Shown: positions 1 to 5,646, counted from the first letter of the stretch. The stretch: DNA of 10,622 nt from Frondihabitans sp. (GCA_025464735.1 JAODMX010000483.1:1-10622), one strand, 5' to 3'. Notes: generated from the sequence alone by a model not told the origin. Numbers and translations are program-made.

Positions 1-401
1 TCGGCGTATCCGGCCGAGAAGTACACGACGGCAGCCGTCGTCAGCACGTACTCGAGCGTTTCGGCGAGGCCGGTGATGAAGCCGCCCCAGGGCCCCATGC
101 TCGCCCGAGCGAACGAGTAGGCGCCACCGGTATGCGGCATCGCCGCGCTCATCTCGCCGATGGAGAAGATCATTCCGAAGAACATGACGACAACCACGGC
201 GGCGGCGATCAGCAGCCCACCCCAGCCGGCGCTCGTGATCCCCGTGTTCCAGCCGGAGAAGTCACCGGAGATGACCGCAGCGATCCCGATTCCCCAGATC
301 CCCCAGAATCCGGCGGTGCGCTTCAACTGTCGTTTCTCGAAGTAGTTCGAATCGGCGCTGGTATAGGTCACGCCACTGGTCGTGCTGGTGCCGGTCGGCA
401 T
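1..401 (-). CDS. eat: Ethanolamine permease, N-terminal part (runs off left edge)
   Basis: The first 133 residues of an APC-superfamily transporter that imports ethanolamine across the cytoplasmic membrane. After a hydrophilic N-terminus comes the segment FEKRQLKRTAGFWGIWGIGI (residues 22-41), followed by AAVISGDFSGWNTGI, which is characteristic of ethanolamine permeases. Next are a hydrophobic helix around LLIAAAVVVVMFFGMIF, then GEMSAAMPHTGGAYSFAR and GLAETLEYVLT, all typical of this subfamily. The ATG at 401 is supported by an AGGAG about 7 bases upstream on the minus strand. The rest of the protein (full length is usually about 450-500 aa) lies left of the window. It is downstream of gblE in the same direction, but a 126-bp gap containing a dyad suggests its own promoter. 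Family assignment is strong; the substrate is inferred from family signature sequence. Confidence 0.88.
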   Translation of the reverse strand, partial: MPTGTSTTSGVTYTSADSNYFEKRQLKRTAGFWGIWGIGIAAVISGDFSGWNTGITSAGWGGLLIAAAVVVVMFFGMIFSIGEMSAAMPHTGGAYSFARASMGPWGGFITGLAETLEYVLTTAAVVYFSAGYA

Positions 402-489
402 CGTCGGTCTCCTGTTCGCCGTGTGTATCTGATGGGACCATTGCATCGGCTGGGAAACCACGGCATGTCACCGCGACATAAATGGGTTG

Positions 490-503
490 TAACGAGCGCG
501 TTA
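490..503. promoter_or_regulatory. Inverted repeat upstream of the permease, possible operator
   Basis: TAACGAGCGCGTTA is a 14-bp dyad in which 6 of 7 base pairs match. It lies 89-102 bp upstream of the permease start and about 25 bp beyond the gblE stop codon, so it sits in the only gap between these two genes. Its size and symmetry suit a dimeric regulator such as a TetR or GntR protein. No regulator gene for the permease is visible in the window, so the binder is unknown. Confidence 0.3.
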
Positions 504-527
504 ACGCCGGGTAGATCCGCGCTGTCG

Positions 528-1445
528 TCAGTTCGTCGACGTCAGGTGTTTCTTGTACCAGAGGCGATCACGATCAGACAGGTGGAAATTGCGAGCCGGT
601 CGGATGGGGAGACGATCCCAGAGCGGTGAGCTGTCGAAGTAGTTATCGACGGTCAACAGAGACTGCTGGTGAGCGCTGAGCGCATTCCAGGCATTCGTTG
701 CGGTGACGCTGGAGCCGCTTCGGTTCGCACCGAGTGACTCGACCTGGGTCAGCACATCATTCACCGAGTCGGGTGCGGGAGACGTCACGTAGTAGGTGCC
801 CGGCCCCGGGAACCGACCTAGGTCAGCGCCAACGGCGACAACCGCGCGCGCGAGGGCTTCGACATGCACCGTGGAAATCCTCGCCTCCCCGACTCCGGCG
901 GGAAGGGACTGTCCCTGCAGAAGGGTGGCGAGTGCGGGGACAAACCACCGGTCTCCCTGCCCGTAGACCAGGTTGGGGCGCAAGACGATCCCCCCGGCTT
1001 CAAGAACGATGCGTTCTGCCAAGGCCCGCGAGCGGCTTACGGCGGACTCCGGATCCTGATCGCCGTCTTTGCAAACAGCGTTGCGGTGTGGGCCGCGACC
1101 GGTGACCGAAGCCGTGCTGAGATAGATGAGCCGAGGGGTGGCTGCGCGCGCGACCGCTCGAACGACGAGGGATGTTCCTTCAACGTTGACACTGTGAGCG
1201 GTTTCCTCATCGCGTCCGACATACGACGCGGCGTGGACGACGACGTGGGCGCCGTCGACAATGGAGTCCAGATCGCCCGCGTGCCGAATGTCCGCAGACA
1301 CCGCGCTGGAATCGGGATCCGCAGCGGGGGCCTGTCGTTGAACGCGGGTGACGTCGTGTCCGGCTGCGACTGCCTCCTGGGCAACGTGAGAGCCAAGGAA
1401 TCCCGTCCCGCCTAGAACGACCCAGGTATCCCCCGGGCCGGTCAC
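528..1445 (-). CDS. gblE: NAD-dependent epimerase/dehydratase-like protein of the GBL locus (GblE-type)
   Basis: A 305-aa protein of the extended short-chain dehydrogenase fold. The nucleotide-binding motif GGTGFLG is at residues 12-18, followed by DIRHAGDLDS (the usual D-x-x-D region, 52-61), NVEGT (87-91), YLSTASV (108-114) and VLRPNLVYGQGD (154-165). The usual catalytic YxxxK is replaced by V-S-R-S-R at 136-140, so standard SDR acid-base chemistry is doubtful. In other actinobacteria an epimerase of this type accompanies the GBL synthase and receptor and is thought to process the butenolide/butanolide; the symbol rests on that context. The GTG at 1445 is the only start between an in-frame TGA and the GxxGxxG motif. 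No Shine-Dalgarno precedes it, so a leaderless or poorly initiated transcript is possible. It diverges from gblR. The exact reaction is not known from sequence. Confidence 0.78.
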   Translation of the reverse strand: MTGPGDTWVVLGGTGFLGSHVAQEAVAAGHDVTRVQRQAPAADPDSSAVSADIRHAGDLDSIVDGAHVVVHAASYVGRDEETAHSVNVEGTSLVVRAVARAATPRLIYLSTASVTGRGPHRNAVCKDGDQDPESAVSRSRALAERIVLEAGGIVLRPNLVYGQGDRWFVPALATLLQGQSLPAGVGEARISTVHVEALARAVVAVGADLGRFPGPGTYYVTSPAPDSVNDVLTQVESLGANRSGSSVTATNAWNALSAHQQSLLTVDNYFDSSPLWDRLPIRPARNFHLSDRDRLWYKKHLTSTN

Positions 1446-1504
1446 GAGGAGGACTCGCCGGCCGATGGCGCAAGATGGTCAGGCTGGAGCCGCAGGGGCC
1501 CCGA

Positions 1505-1524
1505 TACACTGGTTTGACACCGTA
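1505..1524. promoter_or_regulatory. ARE-like element with a TTGACA box in the gblE-gblR intergenic region
   Basis: The stretch TACACTGGTTTGACACCGTA is preceded by GA, giving GATACA as in published ARE sequences. Its outer bases TAC...GTA pair, but only 5 of 10 pairs match overall, so symmetry is weak. It shares TTTGACAC with the sequence directly beside the first ARE-like box of gblA (3223-3230). TTGACA at 1514-1519 would make a perfect -35 box on the plus strand, but no good -10 follows at the right distance. A GblR autoregulatory site here is expected from related systems; this is the best candidate by position and composition, not by strong symmetry. Confidence 0.3.
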
Positions 1525-1581
1525 CGAGCCTCCGGCTGGGACGACGGGTTCTGCTACTAGCGACCGAACGTCCGATCATCG

Positions 1582-1598
1582 ACCATCCGATCCATGGT
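1582..1598. promoter_or_regulatory. Inverted repeat just upstream of gblR
   Basis: ACCAT and ATGGT form a perfect 5-bp inverted repeat separated by 7 bases, ending 23 bp before the gblR start codon. It overlaps a direct repeat of TCCGATC (1571-1577 and 1587-1593, 16 bp apart). The position between a promoter and the start codon would suit autorepression of gblR. It does not resemble the ARE-like boxes near gblA, so it may be bound by another protein or be chance. Confidence 0.25.
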
Positions 1599-1621
1599 TG
1601 CCTCAGTGAGAAAGTAGAACT

Positions 1622-2254
1622 GTGCCAACACAAGAACGAGCACATGTCACTCGCGCCTCGATCATCGAAGGTGCAGCAGCCGTCTTTAACGAGAAGGGCT
1701 TTGCCAACGCGTCTCTCGAAATGATTGCGGAAGAAGCGCACGTCACGCGGGGCGCCCTGTACTTCCACTTCAAGTCCAAAGATGATCTTGCCAACGCCGT
1801 CATCGAAGAACAGCACCGCCTGGCACGCAGCGACGGAGAGAAGGCCCTGTCGATTGCCGGAACCGCGTTCGAGGGCATGATCCGGATGAGCGTCGGGCTC
1901 GCACGTCAACTCACCACCGAACTCGCAGTGAGCGCGGGTATCCGCTTGACCACCGATGGAACGGCATCGGAACTGTCCGCAAAAGACCCCTACCGGGACT
2001 GGATGGACACAATCGAGAATCTGGCCACCCTCGCCATCGAGCAGGGCGATTTCAACGCGTCGGTCAACCCTGTGCAGGTCGCCAAGTTCATCATCCCCGC
2101 CTACACCGGATTGCAGCTGGTGTCGGACTCCCTTCATGACCGACAAGACCTGTTTGAACGGCTGCGCGATATGTGGGAGCTGTTGATTCCCGCTCTGATC
2201 CGCCCTGAACGAATAGCCGCAAACGTCGAATACCTGGCGCTAATCAAGAGGTGA
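1622..2254 (+). CDS. gblR: Gamma-butyrolactone receptor, TetR-family repressor (GblR/ArpA type)
   Basis: A 210-aa TetR-family repressor of the ArpA/ScbR/CprB subgroup. It should bind ARE operators as a dimer and release them when a gamma-butyrolactone enters the C-terminal pocket. The N-terminal helix-turn-helix spans about residues 10-55, with TRGALYFHFKSKDDLA (42-57) being the recognition-helix region typical of this subgroup. Trp127 in DPYRDWMDTIENLA lies in the position of the ligand-pocket tryptophan known from CprB/ArpA. PAYTGLQLVS (159-168) is the conserved helix near the pocket. Length is normal (about 210-230). The GTG at 1622 has a weak GAGAAAG upstream. It diverges from gblE and overlaps the 3' end of gblA, which encodes the matching synthase. 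Confidence is high for subgroup; the ligand structure cannot be read. Confidence 0.9.
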   Translation: MPTQERAHVTRASIIEGAAAVFNEKGFANASLEMIAEEAHVTRGALYFHFKSKDDLANAVIEEQHRLARSDGEKALSIAGTAFEGMIRMSVGLARQLTTELAVSAGIRLTTDGTASELSAKDPYRDWMDTIENLATLAIEQGDFNASVNPVQVAKFIIPAYTGLQLVSDSLHDRQDLFERLRDMWELLIPALIRPERIAANVEYLALIKR

Positions 2255-3154
2255 CCTTCGAGTCCGAATTCGCACGGATCCGGAGCTGCGCACGTTGTTG
2301 TCCTGGCTGAACGTGAGGCTGTATGACTCGTCCCCATCGGCACGAACGTCGATGTAGGACGGCGTGTCCAGTTCGATCAGCTGCGCGAATCGGAGGTCCG
2401 CCTCGAGGAAGTCAGCGTCAGGTCGCCGTGTGACGTAGCGAATCGCTTGCCGTCCTGATTCGAGGATCGCCATACCCGGGACGTGGTCGAGTTCGTGGTC
2501 GAAATACGCCGACACGGACGGGTCCGGATCCAGCCGAAAGGTCATCGAGGACGGGGTGGGTGCGATCAGCACGAGGTGGTCGTCGACGACGCCGACCTGC
2601 CGGGCACGAACTTTGGAGACAGCCGGAGGACGAGCGGTGGCCCGGCTTGGTTCCGCCACAGTCCTGCTTCGTCGATAGGCCTCGGCGTTCACCAGTCGCG
2701 CGAATCCCGCACCCGACGCCACGAAACCGTGCCGGTCGTGAATGTCGATTCGTGAGACGAATGAGGTGAGAGTCGTCTTGTTTCGGCGGACGTCGTTCAT
2801 GGCGAGGGTCACGACGAGATCGGATGCCACAGCGCGCTCATTCGCAGCGGCGTCGATCGTGATTTGAAGTCGAGACATCAGAAACTGCGTGTCCAGCGGG
2901 ACGCCGTAGTGGGTGTGGACGACATGGGTGGTGACCTGGCGGACGGTCTCAGCCACGAGGGCCGCATCGATGCCGCTCCCGCGACCAAAAAGGATGTGGT
3001 TGAGCGGCCAGTGGACGCCGCATCGGAACAGATCGCCTCCTGCCGGCTGCGAATCGGTGACGAGCACATCGTTGAGATTGCGGCGATGGACGAGTCGCCC
3101 GGGCACCAGACGCTCGAACGATGGAGGGGCGTAGCGCATCTCTTTCTGAAGCAT
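2240..3154 (-). CDS. gblA: AfsA-family gamma-butyrolactone synthase (GblA)
   Basis: A 304-aa protein of the AfsA/ScbA family, the enzyme that joins a beta-ketoacyl chain to a glycerol-derived C3 unit in the first committed step of GBL autoregulator synthesis. Two A-factor hotdog-like repeats are visible. The first contains LVHRRNLNDVLVTD (21-34), FRCGVHWPLNHILFG (43-57), ETVRQ (69-73) and HTHYGVP (80-86). The second contains FDHELDHVPGMAILESGRQA (218-237). Glu69 and Arg235 sit where the functionally important Glu and Arg of ScbA would be. Length is normal and no disruption is seen. The ATG at 3154 has GGGAG about 5 bases upstream. It converges on gblR with a 15-bp overlap of coding ends and has two ARE-like boxes upstream, as expected for control by the cognate receptor. 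Chain length and final product are unknown. Confidence 0.92.
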   Translation of the reverse strand: MLQKEMRYAPPSFERLVPGRLVHRRNLNDVLVTDSQPAGGDLFRCGVHWPLNHILFGRGSGIDAALVAETVRQVTTHVVHTHYGVPLDTQFLMSRLQITIDAAANERAVASDLVVTLAMNDVRRNKTTLTSFVSRIDIHDRHGFVASGAGFARLVNAEAYRRSRTVAEPSRATARPPAVSKVRARQVGVVDDHLVLIAPTPSSMTFRLDPDPSVSAYFDHELDHVPGMAILESGRQAIRYVTRRPDADFLEADLRFAQLIELDTPSYIDVRADGDESYSLTFSQDNNVRSSGSVRIRTRRSPLD

Positions 3155-3200
3155 AATGACTCCCTATCCAGGCGCCCAGTGCGCCCGGCGTCATTTCACT

Positions 3201-3224
3201 ACAAGCAGGCCGGACGCCTTGTTT
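3201..3224. promoter_or_regulatory. ARE-like operator box 1 upstream of gblA
   Basis: From 3201 to 3222 the sequence begins ACAAG, ends CTTGT and has CCGG at its centre; 8 of 11 symmetric pairs match. The right side continues into TTTTGA, as in Streptomyces autoregulatory elements. The box lies 47 bp upstream of the gblA start, where a bound repressor would block transcription. A TGTCAA hexamer on the minus strand (3229-3224) directly beside it could be a -35 element of gblA. A 19-base core (3206-3224) matches box 2 at 14 of 19 positions. Binding by GblR is an inference from related systems. Confidence 0.6.
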
Positions 3225-3307
3225 TGACACGCCGCCGGTCGCTTGTGACCCGTGTAGTGGGGGTCTGTTCAGAAACCGCCCGATCGATCACTTAGCGCGA
3301 GACTGTT

Positions 3308-3332
3308 ACAAAACAGGTTGAACGGATTGTTT
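3308..3332. promoter_or_regulatory. ARE-like operator box 2 upstream of gblA
   Basis: The core at 3314-3332 fits the pattern CAGGNNGNACGNNTTGTTT shared with box 1, matching it at 14 of 19 positions. The flanks AAACA and TGTTT (3311-3315, 3328-3332) form an inverted repeat. It lies 108 bp further from gblA than box 1. Two spaced operators for a GBL receptor upstream of the synthase gene are a common arrangement in Streptomyces. The central part is less symmetric than in box 1. Confidence 0.5.
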
Positions 3333-3587
3333 CGCGCTCCTCGAAGGGGTATGTTTGGAACAGGGACTGAAGGGCCTCACCAACCCTTCAGACAGGGGTA
3401 GCCGGATCAGGGTCCGGGGTCCGCCGAGACAGAGGATCACGGCGGGCTCCAGGCCGGCCACTGCGGCTCGCCACCTGCATCGCGAACGGTCATGTTCGAG
3501 CTCGCTTTGGTGTGCGCGCGCGCTCCTGCACTTGCGAACAAGCGCGTCCCGTCGCCGGAAAGAAAGCGGCACGAAACCCGCGTCGGG
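3333..3587. other. Non-coding stretch upstream of gblA with one hairpin
   Basis: No convincing gene is seen from the second ARE-like box to the end of the membrane-protein fragment; the open frames here lack family resemblance and ribosome-binding sites. The only clear structure is CTGAAGGG (3367-3374) facing CCCTTCAG (3384-3391), a perfect 8-bp stem with a 9-base loop. No T-run follows, so it is not a standard intrinsic terminator. Confidence 0.4.
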
Positions 3588-3798
3588 TCACTTCCGATCG
3601 GAGACCGAAATGCGAAGGTACCCGGCAGCCAAAATACCAATGACCTGCGCCGCCAGGGCAAACGACAATGGGCCCCAGACGTTTTGCGCCTGCTCACTAG
3701 CGTCTGCGGATAAGACCCCACCCTGAAAAGCAGTCGCGATAAGAGCAATCAAAGACACCGTGCATCCACAAACAACAGCCCTAACCCACCAAGAGCTG
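3588..3798 (-). pseudogene. C-terminal fragment of a small membrane protein cut by an IS end
   Basis: About 69 codons remain open up to TGA at 3588, encoding two likely membrane helices: VVCGCTVSLIALIATAFQGG and WGPLSFALAAQVIGILAAGY, joined by a short acidic loop and ending LRISVSDRK. The frame stays open to 3884, but everything beyond 3798 is the end of an IS256-family remnant, so the first 29 residues of that longer frame are insertion-sequence DNA. The native N-terminus is therefore missing or replaced. Codon use is less GC-rich than in gblA. It could be expressed as a short fusion, but it is most likely a broken gene. The protein family is not recognised. Confidence 0.5.
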
Positions 3799-3937
3799 GG
3801 TGACGTCCCCGTTCGTGGTGGAGTTTCTTGGACACCGTGCGGGGCAGTTGTTTGATTATGTGGCGGTGATCTCGGGGATCGCAATCACCTCCTGAACGGG
3901 CTCCGCTCGGACGGTGAGTTCGAGCATGGACGCCTCT
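3799..3937. repeat. IS end repeat, copy A
   Basis: This 139-bp stretch matches 5071-5209 in the same orientation with 4 mismatches and no gaps. It contains the last 27 codons or so of an IS256-type transposase gene and the non-coding tail of the element. Both copies lose similarity at the same outer base (GGTGACGTCCCC...), which marks that base as the probable natural end of the insertion sequence. Confidence 0.75.
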
Positions 3938-4185
3938 GATAGGTAGCGGCGATCGCCGGCGTCCCACTCGTCATGCTGCTCGACAAGAACAGCGCCAGCG
4001 AGACGCAAGAGTGCTGCGGGGTGAGAGAAGACGCCCACGACATCGGTGCGGCGTTTGATCTCCTTAGTGACCCGTTCCAGCGGGTTCGTCGACCAGATCC
4101 TCGTCCAATGCCGTTGCGGGAAGTCGGCGAACGCGAGGATGTCGGGGCGGACGTCGTCGAGCATCACAGCGACCTTTGGATGCGA
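3856..4185 (-). pseudogene. IS256-family (Mutator-type) transposase, C-terminal remnant
   Basis: About 108 residues of the C-terminus of an IS256-type transposase remain, ending in TAA at 3856-3858. Recognisable segments are PKVAVMLDDVRPDILAFADF, HWTRIWSTNPLERVTKEIKR (the Glu in NPLER is probably the third catalytic residue of the DDE triad), RTDVVGVFSHPAALLRLAGA and EWDAGDRRYLSEASM. The intact enzyme has about 400 residues; the first three quarters, with the two catalytic Asp residues, are absent. Upstream of about 4185 the frame continues but its translation no longer looks like a transposase, so the remnant cannot act alone. It is the longer of two remnants of the same element in this window. 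Confidence 0.85.
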
Positions 4186-4279
4186 GATGAAGAGACATGG
4201 AGGATGAGTAGCTACGGTCGAGAGGCTTATGACACGGACGTGAGTTTTCAGTCGTCGAATCCTGTAGATCGGCAACGGG

Positions 4280-4285
4280 TACACT
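4280..4285 (+). promoter_or_regulatory. Candidate -10 box for a leaderless transcript
   Basis: TACACT is followed by six bases and then ATG at 4292. In actinobacteria this spacing places the transcription start at or next to the A of the start codon, the signature of leaderless genes. No clear -35 is seen at 16-19 bp. It would serve the micro-ORF at 4292 and the 149-aa gene that starts inside it. Confidence 0.35.
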
Positions 4286-4291
4286 CTGTGA

Positions 4292-4465
4292 ATGGCATTT
4301 CGGGTGCTTCGCTCTCTTGGCATACAGACTTGGCTGATTGTGGCAATAATTGGTGCACTTGGGATAACGGATGACGGACACCGAAGACGACTGGCTGGCG
4401 ATAGCTCAGTTCGGTACATTGGGGCAACGCGCGCGGTTAGCTGGGATGACCGATACGTCGCTTGA
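4292..4465 (+). CDS. Possible leaderless micro-ORF with one membrane segment
   Basis: This 57-codon frame begins MAFRVLRSLGIQTWLIVAII and has one hydrophobic stretch (residues 13-25, TWLIVAIIGALGI) after a basic N-terminus, as in small membrane peptides. After the helix it is charged (DDGHRRR). It overlaps the start of the 149-aa gene in another frame. Support is the ATG placed six bases after a TACACT box; against it are several ATA codons and no Shine-Dalgarno. Alternatively, the hydrophobic N-terminus once belonged to the 149-aa frame and was separated by a frameshift. Low confidence. Confidence 0.3.
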   Translation: MAFRVLRSLGIQTWLIVAIIGALGITDDGHRRRLAGDSSVRYIGATRAVSWDDRYVA

Positions 4466-4820
4466 CATCCAGCGATTACTCGCCCGCGACCAGGAGCGCA
4501 TCATTCGAATTGCCCTTCTTTCTTCAACCCGTCACCTGCCGCGAGAGATCGTGTCTGAGATAGAAGCGCTCGAACCCGTCGATCCAGAGGAGGGCGACCA
4601 AGTCTGGTCGCTGATCGGTAGTCAGGTGAACGCCAGCTTGAGTATCAAACTTCGGATGCCGCTCCGTGAAATAGAAGACGATGGCCTAGAATTGGCGATT
4701 CAAGAGTTGGAGTGCTCTGATTCGACCGCACAACAGCTGCGAGACGCGTGGCTCCAGGATCTGCGAAGTGGAGTCGGACAGTTCACCCTCGAAGAGATTC
4801 TCCGAGATCTCGGCGAGTGA
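4371..4820 (+). CDS. Uncharacterised acidic 149-aa protein
   Basis: The protein is soluble, acidic and rich in Leu, Ile and Glu, with several predicted helical stretches (for example LDIQRLLARDQERIIRIALL at residues 31-50 and LELAIQELECSDSTAQQLRDAW near 104-125). No signal peptide, membrane helix or recognised catalytic motif is seen. ATG 4371 is the first start after an in-frame TAA; only a weak GGGATAACGG lies upstream, so translation may depend on the overlapping micro-ORF. Base composition is less GC-rich than in the gbl genes and ATA and TTA codons occur. The gene lies between two remnants of one insertion sequence, which suggests it arrived by transfer. I do not recognise the family. 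Confidence 0.6.
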   Translation: MTDTEDDWLAIAQFGTLGQRARLAGMTDTSLDIQRLLARDQERIIRIALLSSTRHLPREIVSEIEALEPVDPEEGDQVWSLIGSQVNASLSIKLRMPLREIEDDGLELAIQELECSDSTAQQLRDAWLQDLRSGVGQFTLEEILRDLGE

Positions 4821-4874
4821 GCCCCGGGAGGGCGACCCCATCTTATGGTGCAAGCTTGGCTGGTGAATAGCCAG

Positions 4875-4906
4875 ATGCTCGTCGGGTGCCGGCATATTCG
4901 TTTTTT
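4875..4906 (+). terminator. Weak candidate terminator after the 149-aa gene
   Basis: ATGC at 4875-4878 pairs with GCAT at 4892-4895, with a G-T wobble and one mismatch inside, and six T residues follow at 4901-4906. A second short stem, TGGCT/AGCCA (4857-4873), lies just before it. The stem is imperfect and separated from the T-run by 5 bases, so efficiency would be low. Confidence 0.25.
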
Positions 4907-5070
4907 CGCACTGATTGACCACCTCGACTAAGACGGCGGACAGGAGCCAAATTGCTGTTCGCTGAATCGGATAGTCTGGCTGGTCGGATTTTCAGGGCGT
5001 CCACTCGTCATGTCAACCGAAATGGACCCAGGAATTCACCTTGCCCTGGTGAGGCCGAACAACGCAGCCA

Positions 5071-5209
5071 GGTGACGTCCCCGTTCGTGGTGGAGTTTCT
5101 CGAACACCGTGCGGGGCAGTTGTTTGATTAGGTGGCGATGATCTCGGGGATCGCAATCACCTCCTGAACGGGCTCCGCTCGGACGGTGAGTTCGAGCATG
5201 GACGCCTCT
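5071..5209 (-). mobile_element. IS256-family end remnant, copy B
   Basis: Copy B of the 139-bp IS end repeat, 97% identical to 3799-3937. It encodes only the last 27 or so transposase codons, with the TAA stop at 5128-5130, then the IS tail down to 5071. Where copy A continues into more transposase sequence, copy B breaks abruptly at 5209 and joins an unrelated RHS-repeat fragment. The element is a scar without the rest of the gene or the opposite terminal repeat, so no target duplication can be recognised. Confidence 0.75.
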
Positions 5210-5417
5210 ACATACAACGCGGCGGACCAGTTGACCGCGACCAGCGCGGACACATCCGCGTCGAGTTATGACGGCGACGCTGGACGGGGCACGGATGGCA
5301 TCACAGCCATCGCCACGTCGTATAACGATCACGGCGGCATGACGGCGACTGGTACCGCCACGTACTCGACCTTCGGCGCCGGCAGCACGAACGCCCGGAG
5401 CCGCACAGACGCTGGTG
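5210..5417 (+). pseudogene. RHS/YD-repeat protein fragment
   Basis: The frame starting at 5210 reads TYNAADQLTATSAD, then SSYDGDAGRGTDGITAIATS, YNDHGGMTATGTATYS and TFGAGSTNARSRTDAG. The YNAADQLTAT, YDGDAGR and YNDHGGMTAT units, about 18-22 residues apart, are YD repeats typical of the shell of RHS toxins and related secreted polymorphic proteins. Only about 70 residues remain from proteins that usually exceed 1000. There is no native start: the frame is open into IS sequence on the left, and repeats fade by about 5417. No toxin tip or immunity gene can be identified next to it. Confidence 0.6.
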
Positions 5418-5481
5418 TTCTGGACGAGACTGGCCGGCAGGTGCCTGGGCGAGACCGTTTCGGCCCATCACGATTGCAATC

Positions 5482-5646
5482 ATGGTCGCGGACTTCGCCC
5501 TGGCCATCCTGATCTACACGCACGTGATTCCCTACTTCGGCCCAATCCCGTTCATTGTCACCATTGTGTGGATCTTGACGACCCAGGTGATCTACGAACT
5601 GCGCAAACGCCCAAGAAAGCTTGCCCGGGTCTTGAAGCGCGATTAG
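5482..5646 (+). CDS. Small membrane protein or fragment, 54 aa
   Basis: Starting at ATG 5482 the frame reads MVADFALAILIYTHVIPYFG and then PIPFIVTIVWILTTQVIYELRKRPRKLARVLKRD, giving one or two hydrophobic helices and a strongly basic C-terminal tail that should face the cytoplasm. The frame is open upstream to 5326, and the residues just before the ATG (WARPFRPITIAI) also look plausible as protein, so the ATG may be internal to a longer, truncated gene. No Shine-Dalgarno precedes 5482. It follows the RHS fragment in a different frame and is probably another leftover of rearrangement. Family not recognised. Confidence 0.4.
   Translation: MVADFALAILIYTHVIPYFGPIPFIVTIVWILTTQVIYELRKRPRKLARVLKRD

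Noticed and set aside
430..450. AGATACACACGG-like sequence on the minus strand before the permease as an ARE
   Set aside because: The left end resembles an ARE, but the right half and symmetry are absent, so GBL control of the permease is not supported.
1442..2146. A 234-codon minus-strand frame across gblR
   Set aside because: It mirrors the clearly recognised TetR-family gene and would also cover the divergent promoter region; the translation is low in recognisable motifs.
3367..3391. CTGAAGGG/CCCTTCAG hairpin as an intrinsic terminator
   Set aside because: The stem is perfect, but no T-run follows on either strand at the right place and no gene ends next to it.
5010..5052. GTCAACCGAAATGGACCC-like sequence and a TCACC/GGTGA inverted repeat as another IS end
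   Set aside because: It recalls sequences near IS21-type ends, but no transposase, matching opposite end or target duplication is visible.
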